Source: UBA3910 sp002391465
GTDB taxonomy: Bacteria > Bacillota > Limnochordia > Darwinibacteriales > Darwinibacteriaceae
Length of the DNA stretch: 64,000 bases
Direction of reading: 5' to 3'
Assembly: GCA_030054835.1 (NCBI GenBank)
Contig: JASGVS010000027.1
Span: 72,235-136,234 of the forward strand
A program made the position numbers and the translations under genes. Below are positions 8,133-16,827 of this stretch, in pieces. The notes beneath the pieces are model-generated. The model was given only the letters and a program-made list of their open reading frames with translations, made no database searches and was not told the origin of the DNA. The stretch's first letter is position 1. Each line of letters starts with the position of its first letter.

Positions 8133-8543
8133 ATGAGCGTCTTTATTATGCATAGCGATCATACGAAGGTACAGCAAGCAGCAGACAAGCTGCGTCAGGC
8201 GTTGACTGATCAGGGTTTGAGGGTAGACACGGTGTCACCTTCCACCGCCAGCAGCTCACCCATCAGTACCGCTCCATACAAATTGGTTTGTGTAATAAGT
8301 GAGTTTAAAGGCTTGTGGAAGCCGCAAATCCCTGCTGAAATGGATAGTCTGCTGAGGCGGGCAACCCGCCTTGAGGGCAAGCGAGGGGTTGCATTTGTAA
8401 TTCCCGGACTCGGGTCGAGCAGGGCTCTGCGGGTCTTGATGGCCCATTTAGAAAGTCAAGGTATGATGGTGGAAGACTTCGGCACATTGGGCGGAGTACG
8501 GCAGATCCTTGCTACAGCTGAACGTTTGGGGCGCCTTGTGTAA
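8133..8543 (+). CDS. Hypothetical protein, 136 residues
   Basis: Not recognised. The product alternates hydrophobic strands and helices: MSVFIMHSD, then a helix with QQAADKLRQALTDQG, KLVCVISEF, a lysine/arginine-rich helix, KRGVAFVIPGLG, and a final amphipathic helix. This is consistent with a small flavodoxin- or Rossmann-like alpha/beta fold, but no FMN loop or catalytic motif is seen. A GGGGGCGG-type purine run precedes the ATG. It lies alone between the kinase gene and a strong terminator, so it may be the last gene of the kinase transcript. Confidence 0.6.
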   Translation: MSVFIMHSDHTKVQQAADKLRQALTDQGLRVDTVSPSTASSSPISTAPYKLVCVISEFKGLWKPQIPAEMDSLLRRATRLEGKRGVAFVIPGLGSSRALRVLMAHLESQGMMVEDFGTLGGVRQILATAERLGRLV

Positions 8544-8567
8544 AAACAGCCTCCAATGGTGGTAATA

Positions 8568-8595
8568 CCGCCCCCCCTCGGGGGGACGGTTTTTT
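8568..8595 (+). terminator. Intrinsic terminator after the hypothetical gene
   Basis: A C6/G6 stem extended by CCG/CGG with a short TC loop is followed by six T residues. It closes the transcript containing the ADP-dependent kinase and the 136-residue hypothetical. Confidence 0.8.
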
Positions 8596-8624
8596 AAACT
8601 ATACTAGCGCAGGGAGGTCTTTGC

Positions 8625-9746
8625 ATGTATCGCTTTAAACCTGAGTTGCGTATCCCCGGGCCCGTACCGGTGCCCACCGAGGTGCTGGGCCGCATGAGCC
8701 AGCCCATGATCAACCATCGGGGCAAGATCTTCAAGGATGTATTCCCCCAGGTCTTGGCTCGTCTGCAGCCCCTCTTTGGGACAAAAAACCCCATCTTTAT
8801 GGTAACAGGTTCGGGTACAGCGGGTATGGAAACGGCTGTGGCCAACCTGGTGGCGCCAGATACACCGGTGCTCTGCCTTGTGGGCGGCTTTTTCGGCAGG
8901 CGCTGGGCCGAGATCTGTCAAGCTTACCGAGCTAAACTACACGTATTGGAGTTTCCTTGGGGCAGCGGTATCGATGCCGACCAGGTCGGGGATTACTTAA
9001 AACAGTATCCGGAAATTGAAGTGATATTCATGGTTCACAACGAGTCTTCCACAGCTGTCTTAAATGACGTGGAGGCGGTGGCCAGAGCCCGGGGCCGCAG
9101 CGAAGCCCTGCTGGTTGTGGACGCGGTGAGCTCCTTAGGCGGTACACCGGTGGAGATGGACGCCTGGGGTGTGGATGTGGTGGTCAGTGCTTCCCAGAAG
9201 TGCCTTATGACCCCTCCCGGTACAGCGTTCATTGCAGTCTCACCCAAGGCCAAGGAATTTATGGCCAAAAACGAATCTGGCCGTTATTATTTCGATCTGC
9301 GTAAGTACGAGCAGTTTTTGGAGAAGGGCGAGACACCCTTTACACCCAATATTAACAACGTATTTGCCTTAGATAAGGCATTGGAAATGCTGGAGACAGA
9401 AGGTTTTGCCAATGTGTTTGCCCGCCACCGTCTGATGCGGGACATGATGCGGGCGGGAGCCAAAGCGTTAGGCCTAGAACTTGTGGTGGAGGACAAGGAC
9501 GCCTCTCCAACTGTTACTGCGGTAAAGTATCCGGAAGCGGATGCCTTTAGGGCGCGGATTAGGGATACTTACGGAGTAGAATTTGCAGGTGGTCAGGGGC
9601 CCTTTGCCAACCAAATCTTCCGGGTAGGGCATATGGGTTATGCCACGCCTTTAGATGTGCTGACGGCTCTAGCGGTATTGGAGATAGACCAGAAGAAATT
9701 CGGCTGTGCAGTGGAAGCTGCTGAACAGGTGTTAGATAGAAGTTAG
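8625..9746 (+). CDS. PLP-dependent class V aminotransferase (alanine-glyoxylate/serine-pyruvate type)
   Basis: A 373-residue fold-type I enzyme related to alanine-glyoxylate and serine-pyruvate aminotransferases. Family marks are IPGPVPVPTEV near the N-terminus, FMVTGSGTAGMETAVANL around residue 65 (phosphate clamp), LLVVDAVSSLGG with the PLP-pyridine aspartate near residue 166, and VVSASQKCLMTPPG with the Schiff-base lysine near residue 192. The C-terminal FRVGHMGY is also typical. GGGAGG precedes the ATG. Likely roles are glycine/serine interconversion or aminosugar-independent nitrogen transfer; the donor and acceptor cannot be fixed. It stands just upstream of the c-di-AMP operon. Confidence 0.88.
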   Translation: MYRFKPELRIPGPVPVPTEVLGRMSQPMINHRGKIFKDVFPQVLARLQPLFGTKNPIFMVTGSGTAGMETAVANLVAPDTPVLCLVGGFFGRRWAEICQAYRAKLHVLEFPWGSGIDADQVGDYLKQYPEIEVIFMVHNESSTAVLNDVEAVARARGRSEALLVVDAVSSLGGTPVEMDAWGVDVVVSASQKCLMTPPGTAFIAVSPKAKEFMAKNESGRYYFDLRKYEQFLEKGETPFTPNINNVFALDKALEMLETEGFANVFARHRLMRDMMRAGAKALGLELVVEDKDASPTVTAVKYPEADAFRARIRDTYGVEFAGGQGPFANQIFRVGHMGYATPLDVLTALAVLEIDQKKFGCAVEAAEQVLDRS

Positions 9747-9755
9747 GAGCGTTTT

Positions 9756-10526
9756 GTGGGGGGAAACTCGGTGACCTTTACATTCCGTGATGCCATTGAC
9801 ATACTGATCGTGGCCTTCGTAATCTACCGAGTGATCAATGCCGTGCAAGGGACGCGTGTTACCACTCTCGTTAAAGGTTTAGCAATCATTTTCGGGAGTC
9901 GTGTGGTGGCACGCGCCCTTAATCTGCAGACGGTCAGCTGGCTGCTGGATCAGGCCACAACTTCCGTCTTAGTGGCTCTGCCGGTTGTTTTTTATCCCGA
10001 GCTGCGCAGGGGTTTGGAGCAGATCGGCACAGGCAGGCTGTTTGCCCGCTTCGGTGCCAGGGGTGAAGAGCAGATCAATGTGCTGATCCATGACGTGGTT
10101 CGGGCAGCCGCCCGCATGAGCGAAGTAAAGACCGGGGCTCTGTTCGTGTTTGAACGGGCCATTTCCCTGGAAGAATACGTTCAGACCGGCGTCAAGTTGG
10201 ATGCAGAATCAAGTGTGGAATTATTTATGTCTATCTTTAGGCCCGAAACGCCCCTCCACGATGGAGCGGTCATCCTGGCCGGGGGGCGAGTGGCTAGTGC
10301 AGGCAGTGTGCTGCCCCTCACTGATAAACGCTTGGAAGGCAGTTTGGGTACCCGGCACCGGGCCGCTGTCGGTATTTCGGAACAGACTGATGCGGTTGTT
10401 GTGGTTGTTTCAGAGGAAACGGGTACCATTTCTTTAGCGATCGATGGACGCCTGCGGCGCTATCTGTCCCCAGCCCGCCTGCGGGAACAGCTCACCTACT
10501 ACTTAAGTGAGGGGGGCGAGGGATGA
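9756..10526 (+). CDS. cdaA: Diadenylate cyclase CdaA
   Basis: Membrane-bound cyclase that makes the second messenger c-di-AMP from two ATP. The 256-residue protein has hydrophobic N-terminal segments (about residues 10-90) and a DAC domain with the paired active-site motifs DGAVIL (near 168) and TRHRAA (near 199). The GTG start is supported by AGGAG 6 bases upstream; a second GTG at 9771 is less well placed. The order cdaA-cdaR-glmM, with 4-base overlaps, is the conserved Bacillota cluster and secures the call. c-di-AMP here would govern potassium and osmolyte balance and wall integrity. Confidence 0.96.
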   Translation: MGGNSVTFTFRDAIDILIVAFVIYRVINAVQGTRVTTLVKGLAIIFGSRVVARALNLQTVSWLLDQATTSVLVALPVVFYPELRRGLEQIGTGRLFARFGARGEEQINVLIHDVVRAAARMSEVKTGALFVFERAISLEEYVQTGVKLDAESSVELFMSIFRPETPLHDGAVILAGGRVASAGSVLPLTDKRLEGSLGTRHRAAVGISEQTDAVVVVVSEETGTISLAIDGRLRRYLSPARLREQLTYYLSEGGEG

Positions 10527-11236
10527 AGGAAGTGATCAAGCGGGTCTGGTCGTTTTTGAGCCAACCCAAAGTGTATTGGCGCCTCTTTTCCCTGCTCCTC
10601 GCTGTTATTTTTTGGTTATTGGCCGCGGGAGACGGGAATTTCACCAGTACAGAGAGAATAGTTTCTTTAGATGTGGCGATCTATAATCTTCCTGCTGACC
10701 AGATAATTGTGGATCCTCCCGGTGCGGTTACACTGCGCCTTTCCGGTTTATCACCTTTCATCAACAGAAGCGGTGAAGCGGTTACTGCCTTTGTGGACTT
10801 GGAGGGGGCGGCCGCTGGGAGACGGAATTATCCGGTGGAAGTGGATACGCCCTTAGGGATTGAAGTACTTACGGTAAACCCACGCTGGGTTAGTGTTGAA
10901 ACGGAGCAGCTAGAAAAGAAGGAATTCCCGGTTACAATTGCCGTGTTAGGCAGAGATCCGGCTGTTTCCATCGGGCGGATCAAGTCCAAACCGGCAACAG
11001 TCACAGTTATGGGTCGAAGTAGTATACTGCAGCGTGTGGATCTAGTTGTGGCCTATCTCAGCCTCAACGGGGAATTGGTTCGCTTGGAGGGTTCTTTCCC
11101 CGTGCTTGTTCTGGACGCCCAGGGACATAGTGTGCCCGGAGTGGTGGTTGAGCCTGCTGAGGTCAGGCTGGAATTAGAGGTTGAGCAGGGCGAACAGGGT
11201 GATGGACCCGTTGTCAAGGAGGGAACGAGCGAATGA
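10523..11236 (+). CDS. cdaR: CdaA regulatory protein CdaR (YbbR-domain)
   Basis: A 237-residue protein with one N-terminal membrane segment (about 17-34, after SQPKVYWRLFS) and extracytoplasmic YbbR repeats, seen as alternating beta strands (for example FPVTIAVLGRDP and PATVTVMGRSSIL). YbbR/CdaR contacts CdaA across the membrane and tunes its activity. The ATG overlaps the cdaA stop and the gene's own stop overlaps the glmM start. There are fewer repeats than in Bacillus CdaR, which is almost twice as long. Confidence 0.9.
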   Translation: MKEVIKRVWSFLSQPKVYWRLFSLLLAVIFWLLAAGDGNFTSTERIVSLDVAIYNLPADQIIVDPPGAVTLRLSGLSPFINRSGEAVTAFVDLEGAAAGRRNYPVEVDTPLGIEVLTVNPRWVSVETEQLEKKEFPVTIAVLGRDPAVSIGRIKSKPATVTVMGRSSILQRVDLVVAYLSLNGELVRLEGSFPVLVLDAQGHSVPGVVVEPAEVRLELEVEQGEQGDGPVVKEGTSE

Positions 11237-12579
11237 CAAAATATTTTGGTACAGATGGTGTACGGGGTGTTGCCAACCAGGATTTAACCCCTGAGTTGGT
11301 GCTGCGGATCGGCCGGGCAGCCGCTCTCTATTTAACAGAGAAGCACGGTCCTGGGCCACTCGTAATTGGCCGCGATCCAAGACTCTCCGGACAGATGCTT
11401 GAAGGAGCCCTAATTGCGGGAGTGACATCGGTAGGCGTTGACGTCTATTTACTGGGAGTGGTGCCTACGCCTGCAGTGGCTCTGCTGGCGAAACGCTTTG
11501 AGGGCTGCGGTGGGATTATGATTTCCGCTTCCCATAACCCCCTTGAGGATAATGGGGTTAAGGTTTTCGGCGGCGATGGTTACAAGCTTGATGAGGACGA
11601 AGAACGCACCATCGAAGAGTTGATGGAGAGAGATGACTATCCCAGGCCCATAGCTGGTGGGGTAGGCAGCGTTTTTGGGAAACAGGATGCGGTTCGCCTC
11701 TATCTCGAGGATTTAAAGGAGAACGTACCCCTCGATCTGACCGGATTACATATAGCCCTGGATTGTGCCAATGGGGCAACCTCCGGTTATGCGGCGCAGC
11801 TGTTTAGGGATTTGGGTGCTGAAGTAACCAGTTACTATGACCAGCCTAATGGGGTAAATATCAACCATTTCTGTGGTTCTACATTTCCGGAAAAGATTCG
11901 AGAGCTGACCAAGGAGTCAGGTGCCGATCTTGGTTTTGCCTTTGACGGTGATGGTGATAGGGTATTGGCCGTGGATGAACAGGGCAATCTGGTTAACGGT
12001 GACCACATTCTTGCCATTGTGGGTCTGCACTTATTAGAAGAAGATAGGCTTCCTGCCCGCAAAGTGATCGCCACGGCTTATTCTAACGGCGGCCTCCGGC
12101 AGGTTTTCTTGGATAACGGTGGTGATGTGGGCTATGCTCCCGCCGGGGACCGTTTTGTCCTCGACGTGATGCTGAAAGAAGGGTGTATCCTGGGTGGAGA
12201 GCAGTCGGGGCATATCCTCTTTCTGGAAAATTCCACCACCGGTGATGGCATGCTCACCGCACTGAAACTTTTGGAGACAAGGAAACTTAGGCAGACAACC
12301 CTGGCTGAACTATCTGCCACCATGACCGAGTTTCCCCAGGTTTTGGAGAACGTTACGGTGGAGAACAAGGACTGGAAGAGCAATAATCGCGTCTGTGCCG
12401 CCATCGCCGAGGGAGAGCGCCAGCTCGCTCCCCAGGGGCGCCTGTTTGTGCGGGCCTCCGGTACAGAACCGGTTATTAGGGTGATGGCTGAGCATCCCAA
12501 TGAGGAGCTGCTCGCCCAGGTGGTTGATGCAGTGGTGCGTGTTATTGCAGAGGAGCAGAAGGGAAGCTATGCCGGTTAA
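11233..12579 (+). CDS. glmM: Phosphoglucosamine mutase
   Basis: GlmM converts glucosamine-6-phosphate to glucosamine-1-phosphate, the step leading to UDP-GlcNAc for peptidoglycan. The 448-residue product begins YFGTDGVRGVAN, has the phosphoserine loop ISASHNPLEDNG near residue 100, the metal loop FAFDGDGDRVLAVD near 236, the sugar loop GGEQSGHI and the C-terminal phosphate loop RASGTEPVIRVM. GlmM is also a known binding partner that inhibits CdaA, which explains the shared operon. It overlaps cdaR by 4 bases and acpS by 11. Confidence 0.97.
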   Translation: MTKYFGTDGVRGVANQDLTPELVLRIGRAAALYLTEKHGPGPLVIGRDPRLSGQMLEGALIAGVTSVGVDVYLLGVVPTPAVALLAKRFEGCGGIMISASHNPLEDNGVKVFGGDGYKLDEDEERTIEELMERDDYPRPIAGGVGSVFGKQDAVRLYLEDLKENVPLDLTGLHIALDCANGATSGYAAQLFRDLGAEVTSYYDQPNGVNINHFCGSTFPEKIRELTKESGADLGFAFDGDGDRVLAVDEQGNLVNGDHILAIVGLHLLEEDRLPARKVIATAYSNGGLRQVFLDNGGDVGYAPAGDRFVLDVMLKEGCILGGEQSGHILFLENSTTGDGMLTALKLLETRKLRQTTLAELSATMTEFPQVLENVTVENKDWKSNNRVCAAIAEGERQLAPQGRLFVRASGTEPVIRVMAEHPNEELLAQVVDAVVRVIAEEQKGSYAG

Positions 12580-12964
12580 GGGTTGTGGCGTTGACGCAAT
12601 TGAAATAGCTAGGATTGCCAGGGCGTTAAAACGCCCTGGTTTTCAAGGCAGGGTGTTTACCGAGTATGAACGGGATTACCTGAGCTCGAGGCCGGTCCAA
12701 TCCTGGGCAGCCCGTTTTGCTGCCAAGGAGGCGGTGATGAAGTCGTTGGGCCGGGGATGGCTGCAGGGTGTGTCCTTTGCAGAGATTGAAATAAGGGCAG
12801 ATGAGTGGGGAAGGCCCAGCGTAACCCTTGTGGGCGGTGCCCGGGAAGTAGCCCGCCAACAAGGGGTAACCCGTTTCGTCGTAAGCCTTACCCACACTAA
12901 AGAGCTGGCCATCGCTTACGTGATCGCGCTGGGGGAGGAAGAGCATGCGGGTAGTGACTGGTGA
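12569..12964 (+). CDS. acpS: Holo-[acyl-carrier-protein] synthase
   Basis: AcpS moves 4'-phosphopantetheine from CoA to the serine of acyl carrier protein. The 131-residue product has GCGVDAIEIARIA (metal-binding Asp near residue 8), the signature AARFAAKEAVMKSLG near 48 with the Glu, and VSLTHTKELAIAYVI near the end. ATG 12569 overlaps glmM by 11 bases; the frame is open further upstream but that part is shadow of glmM. It overlaps the next gene by 20 bases. The acpS-nnr-alr order is usual in Bacillota. Confidence 0.94.
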   Translation: MPVKGCGVDAIEIARIARALKRPGFQGRVFTEYERDYLSSRPVQSWAARFAAKEAVMKSLGRGWLQGVSFAEIEIRADEWGRPSVTLVGGAREVARQQGVTRFVVSLTHTKELAIAYVIALGEEEHAGSDW

Positions 12965-14465
12965 AGAAATGCGCGTCATTGAACAGAGGGCCATGGCAGA
13001 ATTGGAAGTTTCGGGCCTACTGTTAATGGAGACTGCCGGTGCCAGGCTGACTGACCTAATTGTCCAGGTATACGGTTCGCCTGCGGGAAAAAGAATTTAC
13101 ATCCTGGCCGGGACGGGCAATAACGGTGGTGATGGCCTGGTTGTCGCTCGCCATCTCCTCTTAATGGGCGCCCGACCCAAGGTGTACTTATTCGGTAATC
13201 CGGACAAAGCAACCGTAGAACACAAAGGGAATTTGGATATACTGCGCAAATTGGGGGTTGAACTGACCACAGTTGATACTGCCCATAGGGATCGACTCCG
13301 TTTTGCGCTGAACATGGGGGATATTATTATCGATGCCCTACTGGGTACGGGCTTTAGGGGTGAGTTGCCGCCTGAGCTAAAGGCTTTAGCGGACACTGTA
13401 AACGACCTGCAGCGCCCGGTTGTGGCGGTGGATGTGCCCACTGGCGTGGACGCCAACAGTGGGCAGGTTATAGGTACCGCGATCAAGGCGGATCTCACAG
13501 TAAACCTTGGCCTTTGGAAGGCGGGCTGCTTTCTTTACCCCGGCCGGGATTTTTGCGGTCAAGTGAAGCGGGTTGACTTGGGTGTGCCCCTAGTAGGCAG
13601 CGGACTTCCCAGCAGATATCTCCTTGACGAATCAATATTGAACATACTACCCAAACGGGACAGTGCAGGGCATAAGGGCACCTTCGGCCATGTTCTGGTG
13701 GTAGGTGGGTCGGGCAAGTATGCCGGTGCACCTGCTTTGAGCGGACAGGCTGTGCTGCGGGGAGGCGCGGGTCTGGTAACCTTGGCCGTTCCTAAAGGCG
13801 CTGCCCAAAGGCTACCCGCCGATGAGCGCATTGTAGTTCCCTTGGCAGAAACGTCAGAAGGTAACATTGCCCAAGGGGCGTTGGGCCAAGTGCTGGAATT
13901 GGCTGACGCTGCTGATGTAGTTGTGGTTGGGCCGGGCCTTACCCGTGAGGCTGAGAGTTTAGATGTGGTGCGGGAGCTGCTGAGCGTGTGGGAAGGCCCC
14001 GCTGTAATTGACGCCGATGCCCTGTCCCTTCTGCAGCCAGACTTCTTGGCAGGCGTTGGCCATGGGCAGCGTGCCCAGTGGGTAATAACGCCCCATCCGG
14101 GGGAAATGGCCCGCATTTTAGAGACTACCCCAGGTGAGATTAACCAGGCTCGTCTGGAAATTGCCCCGCGTTTTGCCGCAGAGTGGGGCATGATTACTGT
14201 GCTGAAGGGTTCCCCTACCATCGTGAGCGATGGGAAGACGACTTATATCAATAGTACTGGAAGTCATGGCCTGGCCACAGCCGGGACAGGTGATGTGCTG
14301 GCCGGTTTGATCGGATCCCTGCTTGCCCAGGGTCTCCAGCCGCTGGAAGCAGCTGCGGCCGGTGTTTACGCCCACGGAGCAGCGGGGGACTTGGCAGGTT
14401 CGGAGGGGCAGCGCAGTCTAATTGCCAGTGATTGTTTGGACTTCCTGCCGCGGATTTTGAGATAG
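12945..14465 (+). CDS. Bifunctional NAD(P)H-hydrate epimerase / ADP-dependent NAD(P)H-hydrate dehydratase
   Basis: Repairs hydrated NAD(P)H. The N-terminal YjeF_N/NnrE half (about 1-215) epimerises the R and S forms and shows LAGTGNNGGDGLVVARHL and DVPTGVDANSG. The C-terminal NnrD half (about 230-506) removes water with ADP and shows GHKGTFGHVLVVGGS, VVVGPGLTRE, VIDADAL, ITPHPGEMARI and TAGTGDVLAGLIG. The full 506-residue fusion is intact. It overlaps acpS and is followed after 14 bases by alr. Confidence 0.95.
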   Translation: MRVVTGEEMRVIEQRAMAELEVSGLLLMETAGARLTDLIVQVYGSPAGKRIYILAGTGNNGGDGLVVARHLLLMGARPKVYLFGNPDKATVEHKGNLDILRKLGVELTTVDTAHRDRLRFALNMGDIIIDALLGTGFRGELPPELKALADTVNDLQRPVVAVDVPTGVDANSGQVIGTAIKADLTVNLGLWKAGCFLYPGRDFCGQVKRVDLGVPLVGSGLPSRYLLDESILNILPKRDSAGHKGTFGHVLVVGGSGKYAGAPALSGQAVLRGGAGLVTLAVPKGAAQRLPADERIVVPLAETSEGNIAQGALGQVLELADAADVVVVGPGLTREAESLDVVRELLSVWEGPAVIDADALSLLQPDFLAGVGHGQRAQWVITPHPGEMARILETTPGEINQARLEIAPRFAAEWGMITVLKGSPTIVSDGKTTYINSTGSHGLATAGTGDVLAGLIGSLLAQGLQPLEAAAAGVYAHGAAGDLAGSEGQRSLIASDCLDFLPRILR

Positions 14466-14479
14466 GACGGAGTGTAAGC

Positions 14480-15592
14480 ATGAGCAGACTTAGTAGGCCT
14501 GTGTGGGCCGAGATCAGTCTGGATAACATAGCATTTAACATTCAGCAGTTTCGCAAGCACATCGGGCCCAACTGCGATTTAATGGCAGTGGTTAAGGCAA
14601 ACGCCTACGGCCACGGTGCCTTGGAGACCGCCTATACCATGATCGACGCCGGGGCAAACTGGATGGCGGTGGCCCTGCCCGAGGAAGCGGTACGCTTAAG
14701 GCGGGGAGGTATCACAGCTCCCATATTGGTTTTGGGTGCGGTGAGCGAGGATGAGCTTGATGTCTGTGTTGCCCATGATCTGGGGGTAACGGTGTATGAA
14801 CCCCATATTGCCCGGGGGCTTTCGCGAGCTGCCGTGGCCCAAAACAAAGAAGCCCGGGTGCATATCAAAGTGGATACGGGTATGGGCAGGCTTGGCCTTC
14901 TGCCCGACGACTTCGGTAGACTGGTGGATCTTGTGCTGCACCTGCCCGGCCTTCGGATAGAAGGGGTATTTACCCATTTTGCCCAGGCGGAAAAGCCCGA
15001 TTTGGAATACACCCAGTGGCAGTGGGAGCGTTTTGAGAAGGTTATGGCAGAACTGTCTGCTGCCGGGGTCAATGTCCCCTATTTCCATGCAGCTAACACA
15101 GCCGCTACAATGTTCTTTCCCCCTGCTCAGTTAGATTTGGTTCGGGTTGGGTTGGGTTTATACGGGATGTATCCAGACGGGAGGCGGCCCATTGAACTTA
15201 AGCCTGCTCTCCAGCTCAAGACCAAGGTGGCCTTTGTGAAACGGATACCACCTGGCAGTGCTGTAAGTTACGACAGCGCCTACGTTACCTGGAAGGATAC
15301 ATCCATAGCAGTGCTTCCCATTGGCTACGGCGATGGTTTAACCCGCGATCTGAGCAACCAGGGCAGGGTGATCATCAACGGCCAATACTGCCCCATCGTG
15401 GGTAAGGTTACAATGGATCATACCATGATCGATGTGGGTGATCTGCCTGTTAGAATCGGTGACGAAGTGATCCTGATTGGTTCGAATGGCGAGAAGGAAA
15501 TTACGGTAGATGAATGGGCTTATTTGTTAGGCACCATTAACTACGAAGTGACAACAAGACTTACAAGCCGGGTGGAGAGGGTCTATCTCTAA
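14480..15592 (+). CDS. alr: Alanine racemase
   Basis: A PLP enzyme of 370 residues that interconverts L- and D-alanine for peptidoglycan. AVVKANAYGHGA carries the PLP lysine near residue 39; HIKVDTGMGRLG, FTHFAQAEK, the GLGLYGMYP strand and the SYDSAY segment with the second catalytic tyrosine near 262 complete the fold-type III barrel and C-terminal beta domain (MDHTMIDV). ATG 14480 follows a GGACGGAG ribosome site; the longer frame runs into the previous gene. Spores often carry alr as well, but no spore-specific signal is visible. Confidence 0.95.
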   Translation: MSRLSRPVWAEISLDNIAFNIQQFRKHIGPNCDLMAVVKANAYGHGALETAYTMIDAGANWMAVALPEEAVRLRRGGITAPILVLGAVSEDELDVCVAHDLGVTVYEPHIARGLSRAAVAQNKEARVHIKVDTGMGRLGLLPDDFGRLVDLVLHLPGLRIEGVFTHFAQAEKPDLEYTQWQWERFEKVMAELSAAGVNVPYFHAANTAATMFFPPAQLDLVRVGLGLYGMYPDGRRPIELKPALQLKTKVAFVKRIPPGSAVSYDSAYVTWKDTSIAVLPIGYGDGLTRDLSNQGRVIINGQYCPIVGKVTMDHTMIDVGDLPVRIGDEVILIGSNGEKEITVDEWAYLLGTINYEVTTRLTSRVERVYL

Positions 15593-15626
15593 GAACAGCT
15601 GCATAAGGATGCAGAGGGGATCCGCA

Positions 15627-16430
15627 TTGAAACGGTTCTTGATTCTGCTGTGTATAGTGTTGGTGGGGAGCGGACTGGCTGAGGCGGAGGTAATTTTTCA
15701 GCGCTCCGATCCCCGGGGCGATGATTACGGCAGCGGTAAACTTTTGTACCCTGAGCATGCAGTCTACGAGTCTGGGCTTTTCGATCTGCAGCGGTTTAGC
15801 GTGGGACGGGAAGAAGGAAACATCTACTTCGACTTCCGATTTGCAAAAATCAGCAATCCGTTCCAAGCTCCGGAAGGTTTTTTCCACCAACGCCTGGAAG
15901 TGTATATTTCCACAGGTGAAGGGGCTGGGCAGAAGAAGATCACCATCGGTTCCCATGAGTTTAAAACCGCTCCCGGTCAAGGCTGGCAGATTCGTCTGGC
16001 GGTGGCTCCGTTTGGCGAGAGCAAGCTCTTTTTAGCCCAGGGGGGACAGATTTTCCTGAGCGGCATATACCCCGAACTGTTGGATGACGGGGCGACTATT
16101 CGCGTCTGGGTAGATGGGGACCTGATGCCAGAACCTGATAAATCTTGGCGTTATTATGTCTTAGTAGGCTCCTTCGATGGCTTAGCCCCCGATTTTTGGC
16201 GTGATGTGGGTAGTGGGCCGTGGCAGGTGGGGGGTGAAGGACCTCCCGTTTTTGACCTCTTAGCTCCCTGCTGGGGCAGGTACAATCAAAAAAACCAGCT
16301 CAGTTCTTTAACGCTCCAGCCGGTGGGAATGGGTGCTTTGAACTCCCCTATCATCATTCTGTCGGCTTGCTTTGTTGGTTTGTTAGTAGGTGGGATTGTT
16401 TTGTGGAGGTGGTTCCGTGTCAGAACCTAG
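15627..16430 (+). CDS. Surface protein with glucodextranase C-like domain
   Basis: A 267-residue protein with a signal peptide (MKRFLILLCIVLVGSGLAEA), a body resembling the glucodextranase C-terminal binding module (DPRGDDYGSGKLLYPEH, then GLFDLQRFSV and IYFDFRFAKISNP), and a C-terminal membrane helix (about 240-260) ending in basic residues, so it should sit on the outer face of the membrane. I prefer TTG 15627 because GAGGGGA lies 6 bases upstream; ATG 15609 has no spacing. No catalytic residues are evident. Carbohydrate or wall binding is inferred from family resemblance only. Confidence 0.6.
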   Translation: MKRFLILLCIVLVGSGLAEAEVIFQRSDPRGDDYGSGKLLYPEHAVYESGLFDLQRFSVGREEGNIYFDFRFAKISNPFQAPEGFFHQRLEVYISTGEGAGQKKITIGSHEFKTAPGQGWQIRLAVAPFGESKLFLAQGGQIFLSGIYPELLDDGATIRVWVDGDLMPEPDKSWRYYVLVGSFDGLAPDFWRDVGSGPWQVGGEGPPVFDLLAPCWGRYNQKNQLSSLTLQPVGMGALNSPIIILSACFVGLLVGGIVLWRWFRVRT

Positions 16431-16827
16431 TATGCAGGATGTGTTCGATCTGTATCAGCGGAAAGTGGCTCTCCTTTCCAGCGCCCAGAAGGAAAAACTG
16501 ATGGCAGTATACGATGAAGGTATGTCGCCCTTTGTAATGGGCTGTGCCATTCTCCGGGCCAGACAGGAGCAGCGGCTCAGCCGCGCCCGGGGAAGGGACA
16601 AGCACATCTCCTTTAATTACATCTACCGCATCATGCAGGATTGGCTCAATCACGGCATTACCACGGAGGAGAGATTTCTCGCTTACTGGGAAGCGGTAAA
16701 TGAAGATGGGAAACGGCAGGAGGGAACGGCAGGTGGAGTACAGGCTAAGGAAAAAATCAGGCGGGAAGATTTCACTTACGAAGAGCCCCGCCAGGACAAG
16801 AGCCTCTTCTCGTTCTTGGATGAGTGA
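16417..16827 (+). CDS. DnaD-domain primosome-like protein
   Basis: A 136-residue protein with the C-terminal DnaD/DnaB-type helical domain: repeated short helices ending in FNYIYRIMQDWLNHGITTEE, the YxxxILxxWxxxGI-type core of this family. DnaD-like proteins remodel DNA and help load the replicative helicase. The start is GTG 16417, 4 bases after GGAGGTGG. It overlaps the preceding gene by 14 bases and the following ATPase gene by 8, so the pair resembles the Bacillus dnaB-dnaI order. The N-terminal DnaD winged helix is absent. Confidence 0.72.
   Translation: MSEPSMQDVFDLYQRKVALLSSAQKEKLMAVYDEGMSPFVMGCAILRARQEQRLSRARGRDKHISFNYIYRIMQDWLNHGITTEERFLAYWEAVNEDGKRQEGTAGGVQAKEKIRREDFTYEEPRQDKSLFSFLDE

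Noticed and set aside
13559..14221. 220-residue antisense open frame in the NAD(P)HX repair gene
   Set aside because: Low-complexity Ser/Pro/Arg translation typical of reverse frames; no start site.
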